Assembly: GCF_014192015.1 (NCBI RefSeq)
Contig: NZ_JACHXJ010000006.1
Coordinates: 310,001-374,000 of the forward strand
Direction: 5' to 3'
DNA from: Paenibacillus rhizosphaerae
GTDB lineage: Bacteria; Bacillota; Bacilli; Paenibacillales; Paenibacillaceae
DNA: 64,000 bases
In this document: in pieces, positions 25,102-32,861 of the stretch
Layout: the number at the start of each line of letters is the position of its first letter
Numbering within the stretch: the stretch's first letter is position 1
Made by a program: the position numbers and the translations under genes
The notes under the pieces: model-generated
Database searches by the model: none
What the model saw: only the letters and a program-made list of their open reading frames with translations
Told to the model about the DNA's origin: nothing

Positions 25102-26180
25102 GCCGGTGCCACTCCAGCTTCCGTTAAGGAAATCTCACGGCTGTCTTCGGAGGATTGGTAAATGGCCTCGATCATTTGCGCAGTCAGAATCACCGTGTCA
25201 ATGTGCGACGGCAGCTTTTCACCGGAATGGATGCCCGCGATAAAGCCGTCGATCTCCTCCTGGAACGCATTGGTCTTCGGATAGTTCGGCGTGCTTTCAA
25301 TCAATGCGCCGTGCTTCGCCGAATACAGCGTAAACTCCTGACCGTACTGAAGGCGAATACCCGCCTTGTCGCCGAGGAAATCGATGTACGTTTCTTCCAC
25401 GCCGATGTTTTGCGCCCAGGCGCCGTTGACCGAAATCGACGGGCCTTCGGTCCGAATCATGGCTGTCACGAAGTCGTCGACGTCATAGCTGCCTTCATAG
25501 TTTGGTGGGCCCGCCCACATGTTCAGGTAAGCGTAATTCTGCATATCTTTGCCCAGCTTGGAGTACGCCTGCCCCGTCACCGTCTTCGGCCGCGGATCGC
25601 CCGCGCAGTACATGACGATATCCAGATAATGAACGCCCCAGTCGATCAGCGCCCCGCCGCCGGCGACCGCCTTGGTCGTAAAATCACCGCCGAGGCCGGG
25701 AATGGAGCGATGCGCGCGGAAGCTCACGACGACGTGGTACAGCTCGCCAAGCTCGCCGCTTTCGATCATCCGCTTGATGATGTTGACGCCTTTATTGAAG
25801 CGGTTGACGACGCCGATGTTCAGCGTCATACCGGTTTCATGCTGCACCTTCTGCATCTCCAGCGCTTCCCGGTACGTCCGCGCCGCCGGCTTTTCGCACA
25901 GCACATGCTTGCCCGCCCGCATGCAGTCCATCGCGATCTGAGCATGAACGTTGTTCGGCGTGCAGATCGATACCGCCACCACCTCCGGATCCTCCAAAAT
26001 GACCTGATAATCCTCCACTGCCGTGCCGCAACCGTACTGCTCGACCGCTTTCTCGGCCCGTTCCTTGCGAATGTCGCAGAAATACTTGATATCGGCATCC
26101 TTGTTCGCCACGTACGCCGGGATGTGCGCATTGTTGGCAATGGTCCCGCAGCCGATCACGGCTGCAATCGTTTTTGACAT
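25098..26180 (-). CDS. Gfo/Idh/MocA-family oxidoreductase
   Basis: A 360-residue NAD(P)-dependent sugar or inositol dehydrogenase. The Rossmann motif AAVIGCGTIANNAHIPAY is at the N-terminus, the catalytic EKP is at 96-98 (HVLCEKPAA), and the C-terminal domain has GGGALIDWGVHYLDIVMY with the conserved Asp and His of the active site. First gene of a two-gene operon. Its upstream region shares a promoter block with the ABC importer 4.5 kb away, so the pair probably processes the imported sugar. Confidence 0.92.
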   Translation of the reverse strand: MSKTIAAVIGCGTIANNAHIPAYVANKDADIKYFCDIRKERAEKAVEQYGCGTAVEDYQVILEDPEVVAVSICTPNNVHAQIAMDCMRAGKHVLCEKPAARTYREALEMQKVQHETGMTLNIGVVNRFNKGVNIIKRMIESGELGELYHVVVSFRAHRSIPGLGGDFTTKAVAGGGALIDWGVHYLDIVMYCAGDPRPKTVTGQAYSKLGKDMQNYAYLNMWAGPPNYEGSYDVDDFVTAMIRTEGPSISVNGAWAQNIGVEETYIDFLGDKAGIRLQYGQEFTLYSAKHGALIESTPNYPKTNAFQEEIDGFIAGIHSGEKLPSHIDTVILTAQMIEAIYQSSEDSREISLTEAGVAPA

Positions 26181-26258
26181 AACCAGTTCCCTCCGATGGT
26201 CTGAACCCGGTCAGGCAGATCCGGATTGCAGAGAGTATTTTGACCGGCAAAATGATTC

Positions 26259-26294
26259 AAAAAAAAATGCCATCAGCCTTCTCAGCTGACAGCA
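26259..26294 (-). terminator. Terminator-like hairpin in the leader of the Gfo/Idh operon
   Basis: TGCTGTCAGC and GCTGATGGCA pair (two G-U pairs) around seven bases, then nine T on the minus strand. It lies between the shared promoter block (26331-26391) and the start codon at 26180. Confidence 0.7.
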
Positions 26295-26330
26295 TCTCAT
26301 TCGTCTATCGTTCACGGCCAACTTACCGAC

Positions 26331-26391
26331 ATGGTATCATGTAAGCGGTTTAGTTGATTTTACTATCGTATGGGAAAATAGGATTATCGTA
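26331..26391 (-). promoter_or_regulatory. Promoter module shared with the sugar ABC operon
   Basis: Second copy of the block at 21786-21846, with cre-like TGTAAGCGGTTTAG (26340-26353) and the conserved ends ATCATG and GGATTATCGT. Confidence 0.7.
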
Positions 26392-26449
26392 TCCGTTTTG
26401 ATATCCGCAGGGGTGGCGGTTTTCGAAGATCCCTGGTTCATGTTCAGTG

Positions 26450-26833
26450 TTATATACTCTTATCTACACATACCGTCAGGCGCTTTTCAATATCAGACGC
26501 AATGCTCATCAAGGCATCGTTCTCTGCCAGCCCGATCAATGCCGTTGGTTTCGGCATGCCGATCTTGGTTGTTCCGTTCTCCACGTATATGGCCAGCTTG
26601 CACGGCAGGAAATATCCGACCAACGCATCTTCGGACAATACCCGTTTAGCTTCAACCGGGTTACAGACCTCCAGGATCTCATACGGCATATCGAACTCAA
26701 CACCCTTTTCGTGAAGCTTCTCCTTCATGTCCAACCGCCAAAGGACGCCGAACTTTTCCGCCTTCAGGTTTTCTGTTAGAGCTTCAATCGCTTGTTCAAT
26801 CGTTTTGGTCGTTTCAACCGTGTAATGAAACAT
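26450..26833 (-). CDS. DUF302-domain protein
   Basis: A 127-residue cytoplasmic protein. It matches DUF302: FHYTVETTKTIEQAIEALTENL, then FGVLWRLDMKEKL, and the region NPVEAKRVLSEDALVGYFLPCKLAIY with a Cys at the tip. Proteins of this family often lie beside sulfurtransferases in sulfide or persulfide stress operons, as here, where two rhodanese genes precede it. The Cys may accept sulfur. Last gene of the three-gene unit. Confidence 0.85.
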   Translation of the reverse strand: MFHYTVETTKTIEQAIEALTENLKAEKFGVLWRLDMKEKLHEKGVEFDMPYEILEVCNPVEAKRVLSEDALVGYFLPCKLAIYVENGTTKIGMPKPTALIGLAENDALMSIASDIEKRLTVCVDKSI

Positions 26834-26897
26834 CGCATGTCAGCCTCCCGTTTTGATCTCACCATTAGGTTAACTTAACCAAATATAATCATGGATA

Positions 26898-27281
26898 TTA
26901 CTTACGCGACAGTTTTCCGTTCCAGGCGCCCAGGCCGCCCTGTAGATGCCCCAGTTCCTTGTGCCCGTTTTTGAGCAGCATCTTCGCCGCGCTTTTACTG
27001 CGCATACCGCTTCGGCAGTAGAGGAGCACCGGTTGATCCTTCGGAATTTCAGAGAGCAATGAGGGCATTTGGGACAGCGGTATATTTCGGGCCCCGGCAA
27101 TAAATCCTCCCTTAAATTCACCCGGTTCACGAACATCGATCAGTATCGGTTTACCCGGCTTCTTCATTTCGTTATGAAACTCCTGCGCGTTTAGGTTCCG
27201 GAGTCCTTTAACCGGTTTTAACCTCGAATATACAAACCATGCGAACAGCGCGATGACAACGATATTGATGATTGTACCCAT
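26898..27281 (-). CDS. Membrane-anchored rhodanese-like sulfurtransferase
   Basis: 127 residues. One transmembrane helix (INIVVIALFAWFVY) precedes a rhodanese domain with ILIDVREPGEF and the active-site loop LYCRSGMRS, where the Cys carries persulfide. Transfers sulfane sulfur to thiol acceptors at the membrane. ATG 27281 is preferred; an in-frame GTG six codons earlier overlaps the ribosome site. Nine bases or so... the spacing to the upstream rhodanese stop is 26 bases, so the genes are one operon. Confidence 0.88.
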   Translation of the reverse strand: MGTIINIVVIALFAWFVYSRLKPVKGLRNLNAQEFHNEMKKPGKPILIDVREPGEFKGGFIAGARNIPLSQMPSLLSEIPKDQPVLLYCRSGMRSKSAAKMLLKNGHKELGHLQGGLGAWNGKLSRK

Positions 27282-27307
27282 TTGCAAAATTCCCACCACC
27301 TTTAGCT

Positions 27308-27637
27308 TTAGCTTTCGCTTGTATCAAAATAGACAACATCATCCCAGTTGTTCATGCCTCCCGTCATATTCACCACGTCGAATCCTTTTTCGCTCAGCAG
27401 TTCACACGCAAGGCCGCTGCGATTGCCACTGCGGCAAATCACGATGATCTCCTTCGATGAATCCAGCTCATGCAGCCGTCCGGAAAGCTGCCCGAGCGGA
27501 ATATGCTTGGCGCCTTCTACATGACCCGCAGCCCACTCCTCGGGCTCGCGAACATCCAGCATATACAACTTCTCGCCTTGATTCAGTCTCGATACCACTT
27601 CCTGTGGTGTCGTTGCTTTGGGAAAATTAAATGCCAT
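27308..27637 (-). CDS. Cytoplasmic rhodanese-like sulfurtransferase
   Basis: 109 residues, single rhodanese domain: LYMLDVREPEEWAAGHVEGA and active-site loop VICRSGNRS. First gene of the operon with the membrane rhodanese and the DUF302 protein. AAGGAGTGAAACAGC precedes ATG 27637. A CsoR/CstR-like operator 126 bases upstream suggests induction by persulfide or copper. Confidence 0.9.
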   Translation of the reverse strand: MAFNFPKATTPQEVVSRLNQGEKLYMLDVREPEEWAAGHVEGAKHIPLGQLSGRLHELDSSKEIIVICRSGNRSGLACELLSEKGFDVVNMTGGMNNWDDVVYFDTSES

Positions 27638-27762
27638 GCTGTTTCACTCCTTATTTTCGTTACCAGCGGCCTGTTCGGCCAGATAGATCACATGAATAAC
27701 ACAGATCCAATGAATAACGTTCCCTCGGAGTATATCCGAGATGAACCTTCGTATTTATACAC

Positions 27763-27778
27763 ATACCCCTATAGGTAT
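27763..27778. promoter_or_regulatory. CsoR/CstR-like operator of the rhodanese operon
   Basis: ATACCCCTATAGGTAT has the form of the operators bound by CsoR-family repressors (CstR for persulfide, CsoR for copper). A TTGACA (minus strand, 27806-27801) upstream provides a -35 box, so a bound repressor would block the promoter. No csoR-family gene is in the window. Confidence 0.7.
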
Positions 27779-27924
27779 ATTAATAGCGATTTGACCCCTT
27801 TGTCAACTTTGGTCCTTCCCTTAGAAGGAATTACCAATAGGAACAACGCATCCCAAACCAGGACCCTTCATTCATATTCAGTTCATAAAGCTGCTTTATT
27901 ATCTTCCTACAAGGAGGAGATGAA

Positions 27925-28770
27925 ATGAGTACGATGAAAATAGAAATGTTATCTGTGCCTGGAGCAAGCATCCACTACGAGGTTCGCGGAACGGGCCCTG
28001 TGCTTCTGATGATCCACGGAGGATGCGGCGACGCCGACGTATTTCTGGAGGTCGCGGATCTGCTTGCCGATCAATATACGGTCGTCACTTACGACCGCCG
28101 GGGCCACTCCCGCAGCAAGCTCACCAATCCGGCCGAAGATTACCGGATCGAGACGCATAGTGACGATGCTCACCACCTCTTGGCCGCGTTAACCGATGAG
28201 CCGGCATACGTTTTCGGTAGCAGCTCCGGCGCGGTCATTGGACTTGATCTGACGATGCGCTATCCCGGCCAGGTGCGCGCGTTGATTCCGCACGAACCGC
28301 CTTTACTGGATCTTTTACACGGCGATGAACGATTAAAGGCCAAGACAATCATGGAGGACCTGATCGCCGATCACCGCAAGTTAGGCTTATTCCCGGCTTT
28401 TTTCAAGTTCACTTCATCCATTGGACTTCAAAACGACGACGGCAACAGCCCTTCTTCGCCGCCGAGCGATGAGCAAAAGGAGCGCATGATTGCAAATATG
28501 GAGTACTTCATGACGAATGAAGCTCCGGGTGTGCTCGGTTATGCTTTCAATCTGGAGCAGCTCCAAACTGCGTTATCTCATTCTATAGCACAAGTCTGCC
28601 CCGCTGTAGGCAGTACCTCCAGACATTATTTTCCCACCCGCTCCGCCGAAGGATTGGCAGAACGTTTAGGAGTTGAAATCTTCGAGTTTCCGGAAAATCA
28701 CATTGGCTACCAGGTGCAGCCAAAGCCGTTTGCCGAGCGCCTGAAAGACGTTTTGAGCTCACTAGGGTAG
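27925..28770 (+). CDS. Alpha/beta-fold hydrolase
   Basis: A 281-residue serine hydrolase. Oxyanion motif IHGGCGDADVF, strand motif VTYDRRGHSRSK, nucleophile elbow GSSSGAVIGLDL with catalytic Ser, and a late His in FPENHIGY. It resembles the YraK/esterase-type family annotated alpha/beta hydrolase; the substrate is unknown. AAGGAGGAGATGAA overlaps the start region. Monocistronic and closed by a terminator. Confidence 0.88.
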   Translation: MSTMKIEMLSVPGASIHYEVRGTGPVLLMIHGGCGDADVFLEVADLLADQYTVVTYDRRGHSRSKLTNPAEDYRIETHSDDAHHLLAALTDEPAYVFGSSSGAVIGLDLTMRYPGQVRALIPHEPPLLDLLHGDERLKAKTIMEDLIADHRKLGLFPAFFKFTSSIGLQNDDGNSPSSPPSDEQKERMIANMEYFMTNEAPGVLGYAFNLEQLQTALSHSIAQVCPAVGSTSRHYFPTRSAEGLAERLGVEIFEFPENHIGYQVQPKPFAERLKDVLSSLG

Positions 28771-28807
28771 TATTAAAAACCGCTCTCTACCGCCATTACA
28801 CAAGAAT

Positions 28808-28842
28808 AGCCAAGAAGGCGATGTTCCCCCTCTTGGCTTTTT
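28808..28842 (+). terminator. Terminator of the hydrolase gene
   Basis: AGCCAAGA and TCTTGGCT pair over a 15-base loop, then TTTTT. Confidence 0.75.
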
Positions 28843-28954
28843 CCCATATCTCATAATGACTGATGAATGTCAGTGAGGAAATTGTTGGAGCAATGTCCCT
28901 AGGAATATTTTTTAGGTCATATGAAGAATCATGTAATTCGCCGTGATTGTGCGA

Positions 28955-29986
28955 TTATTCCCCAGGCGCAGCAGCCGGTTCGAGCAGGAAATCGTTCTCC
29001 CGGAAGCTGTAGCCGCGGATTTGCCCTTTCGGGGCATCATCGACGATATAATTAACGACATAAATTTCTCCGTCCTCGAATTGCACCCAGCCCGAATAAC
29101 CGAGATCGGACACCGGACTGCGGTCGTAGTCGACCGGCATGATACGAGTCCATTGATCTTTCCGATTCTCCGCGGCAGCCGACTCCTGATCCGTTATCGC
29201 TGCGAAAAAATTTTGCGTCCATTTGCCAAGCCAGCCTTTGCCGCCTTGCATAAACCGGTATGTAATCAGCACAGTTCCGCTTTGGAGCAGTCCGGCTACG
29301 GGGCGGTGACAACCCGGCAGAGGGGTTCGGTACAGCTCGCTCCAGCTTTCTCCAGAGTCGCGGGAGATTGTTTTATAGCAATCCCATCCTTCGCCTGAAT
29401 TTTCGCGCAGGAAAGCGACTAGCGTGCCGTCCTGCAGCGGAAGGATGCTGACTTCGCACAGCTTCAAGCCCTCCTGCGAGGCTACGAGCACCGGCTCCGA
29501 CCAATCTTTACCTTCGTTGTCCGAATAGCGGAGCCACTGGCCGTTCCGGTCGTGAGCCGAAAGCAGCCATCGTCCGCTGGGCAGCTCACACAGCTTATCC
29601 GGCACGATCCCTTCCAGCGGCGTTTCGATCGGTCCGGACCATTCCGTTCCTTCATCGTCTGCGAACCATAAATAATTCCTTGCATTGGTTTCTTTGGCCC
29701 CGGAGATCCGATCCGCAACGATCGCGAGACGTCCTCCGCTCAGCCGGGATATCCGGGCGCAGTTCCAATAAGGCCTGCCGCTCGTCGTCTCGGTTAACGC
29801 CCGCTTATTCGTCCAGGTTCTCCCCCGGTCCATGCTTTCGATCAATACAAGCCGTGAAGCGGAACGGTCGCCGTGATGGGTCGTTTGGGTAAAGACGCAG
29901 ATCAGCTTGCCTCCTCTTGTCAGGACAACATCGGGCCAAGCCTCATACCAGGTATCATCGCGGCTGATTTTAAATTTTTGGATCAT
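28955..29986 (-). CDS. BNR-repeat sialidase-like protein, cytoplasmic
   Basis: A 343-residue six-bladed propeller candidate. Four Asp-box (BNR) motifs are visible: SMDRGRTW (51-58), DDEGTEW (110-116), SDNEGKDW (155-162) and SRDSGESW (near 208). No signal peptide is present, so it should act inside the cell on imported glycans. It overlaps the upstream N-acetylneuraminate lyase gene by 17 bases, which supports a role in sialic acid release or in isomerising a sialic-acid derivative. The full arginine triad of true sialidases was not verified by eye. Confidence 0.8.
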   Translation of the reverse strand: MIQKFKISRDDTWYEAWPDVVLTRGGKLICVFTQTTHHGDRSASRLVLIESMDRGRTWTNKRALTETTSGRPYWNCARISRLSGGRLAIVADRISGAKETNARNYLWFADDEGTEWSGPIETPLEGIVPDKLCELPSGRWLLSAHDRNGQWLRYSDNEGKDWSEPVLVASQEGLKLCEVSILPLQDGTLVAFLRENSGEGWDCYKTISRDSGESWSELYRTPLPGCHRPVAGLLQSGTVLITYRFMQGGKGWLGKWTQNFFAAITDQESAAAENRKDQWTRIMPVDYDRSPVSDLGYSGWVQFEDGEIYVVNYIVDDAPKGQIRGYSFRENDFLLEPAAAPGE

Positions 29987-30899
29987 AGACTTTTCTCCCC
30001 TTTTCTACACTTAAGATGTCTGATATTGCATAAAAATGGTCGATTTCCGCCTGCTGTTCCGCGCTAAACCGTTTCAGCGGCTGACGGGCCGCGGGATTAG
30101 CGATGATGCCTTGCAAGTAAAGCATCCGCTTCTCGTACGGAATAACGTCGTAATCCAGCATATGGGCGATCACGGCGTTCGTCTTCACTTGCAGCTCCCG
30201 AACGGTATCCCAATTGCCAGCCGCTTTCACCTCGTACATCCGGAGGAACGGATCCGGCATCATATTAAACGTACTGCCGATTGCGCCGTCCGCCCCGAGC
30301 AGCAATCCTCCGGCCAGTACTTCGTCATGGCCGTTCCAGATCAGGAAGTCGTCCCCGCACCGGCTCCGGATCTGCTGCATCTCGAATAAGTTCATTGAGG
30401 TGAATTTGACTCCGAGACACTGCGGGTTCCGCGCCATCTCCTCATAGAAATCGAGGGATAGCTGAACGCCGGTTGCACCTGGATAATGATAAACGATCAT
30501 GGGCAGGCGCGATGCCGACATAATCGAAGTGTAATGCTCCTGGATTTCTTGCAAGCCGACTTTATAATAGAAAGGAACGACGGCAGAGATGGCGTCTGCC
30601 CCGGTTTCTTCCGCATGACGCGCCAGGCTCATGCTTTCCATCGTGCTGACAGAGCCGACATGCGAAATGACGACGGCGCGGCCTTTGACCGCTTCGACGA
30701 CAGTCTCCAGTACCTTCCTCCGCTCCTCAGACGTAAGAATGAAGCCTTCCCCCGTGCTGCCGCCGACATAAAAGCCATGAATGCCGCAGGCGGTCTGATG
30801 CTCGACAAGCCGGGCCAGCGAATCGGGGTCCACCTCGAGCTCCTCGTCCATCGGAGTAACTAGTGCTGTGAATATTCCTTTGAATCGATTTCGGTCCAT
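29970..30899 (-). CDS. nanA: N-acetylneuraminate lyase
   Basis: A 309-residue class I aldolase of the DapA/NanA superfamily. GGSTGE (46-51) binds the carboxylate, Tyr137 and the Schiff-base Lys165 occupy the positions known from E. coli NanA, and the run HVGSVSTMES, AVVPFYY, NGHDEVLAGGLLLGADGAIGS (shown in parts) is NanA-like rather than DapA-like. It cleaves N-acetylneuraminate to ManNAc and pyruvate. It lies between the ABC permeases and the sialidase-like gene in one operon. No nanE or nanK is in the cluster, so ManNAc processing must be encoded elsewhere. Confidence 0.88.
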   Translation of the reverse strand: MDRNRFKGIFTALVTPMDEELEVDPDSLARLVEHQTACGIHGFYVGGSTGEGFILTSEERRKVLETVVEAVKGRAVVISHVGSVSTMESMSLARHAEETGADAISAVVPFYYKVGLQEIQEHYTSIMSASRLPMIVYHYPGATGVQLSLDFYEEMARNPQCLGVKFTSMNLFEMQQIRSRCGDDFLIWNGHDEVLAGGLLLGADGAIGSTFNMMPDPFLRMYEVKAAGNWDTVRELQVKTNAVIAHMLDYDVIPYEKRMLYLQGIIANPAARQPLKRFSAEQQAEIDHFYAISDILSVEKGRKVYDPKI

Positions 30900-30913
30900 C
30901 TTATTACGCTCCT

Positions 30914-31798
30914 TTAGCCTTTAATTGAGCCGACCATGATGCCTTTCACGAAGTATTTTTGAATAAACGGGTAAACAAACAAGATCGGCAGCGTGCTGAT
31001 GATGATCACCGCGGATTTAAGTGCAGCTGCCGGCGGAGGATCCCGGATATATTCGACTTGCGTCTCATCCTGAATGACTCCCGTCAGCAAAATATTGCGC
31101 ATGATGACCTGAATGGGCAGTTTACTCTGATCGTTAATATAGATCGATGCGCCAAACCATTCATTCCAGTGGCCTACAGCGTAGAACAGCCCGATCGTCG
31201 CGATCGCGGGCATGGAAAGCGGCACGACAATTGACCATAATATCCGGGCCGGCCCTGCCCCGTCAATAATCGCTGATTCCTCCAGCTCCTCTGGCAGCGC
31301 CTGAAAGAAGTTTCTCATGATGAACAAATTCCAGGCGCTGATCAGACCGGGTACGACAAGCACCCAAAGCGAATCCTTGAGCCCAAGCTTGTCGATCAGC
31401 ATGTAGCTCGGAATAAGGCCGCCCGAGAAAATCATCGTAAGAAAGATGAACGATACAATGGCGTTCCTTCCCGGAAGCGTCCTCCGCGCAAGCCCGTAAG
31501 CCAAGGTGGCGGTAAACAGCAGGTTCAGGAAAGTCCCGACGGTAACACGGAACAAAGTCACCTTATAGGCATTGAAAATAATCATCCCGCGGTTCAGAAG
31601 CATATCGTAAGCTCCGAAGTCAAGCTTCTCGGGGATGAGGATAAAGGCTCCTCTCCGCATCGATTCCTCAGTGCTGACGAATGACGTGGACAGGATTGCC
31701 AGGAACGGAACGAGAAATGCCAGGGAAAGGAGAGTAAGCGCCACAATATTAAAGACCTCAAATACTCGTTCGGATGCGGATGCTTTCCGTAAACCCAA
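30914..31798 (-). CDS. Carbohydrate ABC permease (YtcP type)
   Basis: A 294-residue inner-membrane protein with six helices. The EAA loop reads ELEESAIIDGAGPARILWS. The C-terminal YPFIQKYFVKGIMVGSIKG is typical of the YtcP/AraQ-type partner of LplB permeases. The start is TTG 31798 with AGGAGGTG ten bases upstream. It works with the permease 14 bases upstream and the large lipoprotein SBP, presumably importing sialic acid or a sialylated glycan, with a shared ATPase from elsewhere. Confidence 0.92.
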   Translation of the reverse strand: MGLRKASASERVFEVFNIVALTLLSLAFLVPFLAILSTSFVSTEESMRRGAFILIPEKLDFGAYDMLLNRGMIIFNAYKVTLFRVTVGTFLNLLFTATLAYGLARRTLPGRNAIVSFIFLTMIFSGGLIPSYMLIDKLGLKDSLWVLVVPGLISAWNLFIMRNFFQALPEELEESAIIDGAGPARILWSIVVPLSMPAIATIGLFYAVGHWNEWFGASIYINDQSKLPIQVIMRNILLTGVIQDETQVEYIRDPPPAAALKSAVIIISTLPILFVYPFIQKYFVKGIMVGSIKG

Positions 31799-31812
31799 AG
31801 GATGGACACCTC

Positions 31813-32784
31813 CTACCAGATGCCGGACTGGTTCATTTTCTTGGACACGTAATTCGCGCCGAGAATCAGAACCATAGCCAGTACGTTTTTAAACAAACCG
31901 ACGGCCGTCGCGAAGGAATAATTTAAATTGGTCAAGCCTTCCCTGTACACATAGGTGTCGATAATATCCGCCACTCCATAGACGGAGGGGGAATACAGAA
32001 GCAGCACACTCTCGAACCCTGCGCTCAGCAAGCCCCCTATCGACAATATCAGCATGATCGCAATAACCGGCGCTATACCGGGAAGCGTAATATGCCAAGC
32101 CTGGCGGAAACGGTTCGCGCCGTCCATTCTCGCCGCTTCGTACAATCCGGGATCAATCCCCGACATTGCTGCCAAATATAAAATGCTCCCCCATCCTATC
32201 GTCTGCCACACATGGGATATGACGAGAATACTGCGGAAATAACCCGGGCTTCCCAGGAAATGATAGGATTCTCCCCCAAAAGCGACGATCAGGTTATTGA
32301 TCAGGCCGCCATCGGTCGAGAGCAGCATCATGACAAGACCGGCCACGACGACGGTGGAAATAAAATGCGGTAAATAGGAGATCGTTTGAACGATCCGTTT
32401 GAACGCCGCGTTACGCAATTCGTTAAGCAATAACGCAAGCAGAATCGATGCCGGAAACCCGAATATGAGCTTGTACCCGCTGATGAGCAGCGTGTTTTGC
32501 ATCACGTTCCAGAAATAATAGGAGTTCCAGAACCTCTCGAAATGTTTAAGCCCGACCCATTCACCCGTCAGGATGGCGTCTACACCTTGGAACGGAGAGA
32601 TGTCCTTGAAGGCGATGATGATGCCGAACATCGGAATATAGTCGAAAACGAGAAAATACAAGATTCCCGGCAGAATCAGTAAATAGTAGAACCGGTGCAT
32701 TTTGATCGCCGGCCATAACCGCCTCCTCCCGACGGCGCGTAATTCGGCGGGCGATTCGGAAACTTCTGCATTCAACGCTTCCAT
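31813..32784 (-). CDS. Carbohydrate ABC permease (LplB type)
   Basis: A 323-residue inner-membrane protein. It carries the LplB-type motif YIPMFGIIIAFKDISPFQG and an EAA loop DPGLYEAARMDGANRFRQA. ATG 32784 follows AAGGGAATGGGCA; the in-frame codon 15 residues earlier lacks homology. Second gene of the importer operon after the binding protein. Confidence 0.92.
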   Translation of the reverse strand: MEALNAEVSESPAELRAVGRRRLWPAIKMHRFYYLLILPGILYFLVFDYIPMFGIIIAFKDISPFQGVDAILTGEWVGLKHFERFWNSYYFWNVMQNTLLISGYKLIFGFPASILLALLLNELRNAAFKRIVQTISYLPHFISTVVVAGLVMMLLSTDGGLINNLIVAFGGESYHFLGSPGYFRSILVISHVWQTIGWGSILYLAAMSGIDPGLYEAARMDGANRFRQAWHITLPGIAPVIAIMLILSIGGLLSAGFESVLLLYSPSVYGVADIIDTYVYREGLTNLNYSFATAVGLFKNVLAMVLILGANYVSKKMNQSGIW

Positions 32785-32861
32785 TGCCCATTCCCTTCCT
32801 TCGGTTTCGGCGGAACTCCTGTGCTTCACTCACTTAGAAAGTTCGTCCTCCGCCAAAACGA

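Noticed and set aside
27791..27806. TTGAC-N6-GTCAA palindrome before the rhodanese operon, as at the TetR operators
   Set aside because: The centre differs from the TetR sites and the right arm is simply the -35 box of the rhodanese promoter; there is no functional link to the SDR genes. Probably chance.
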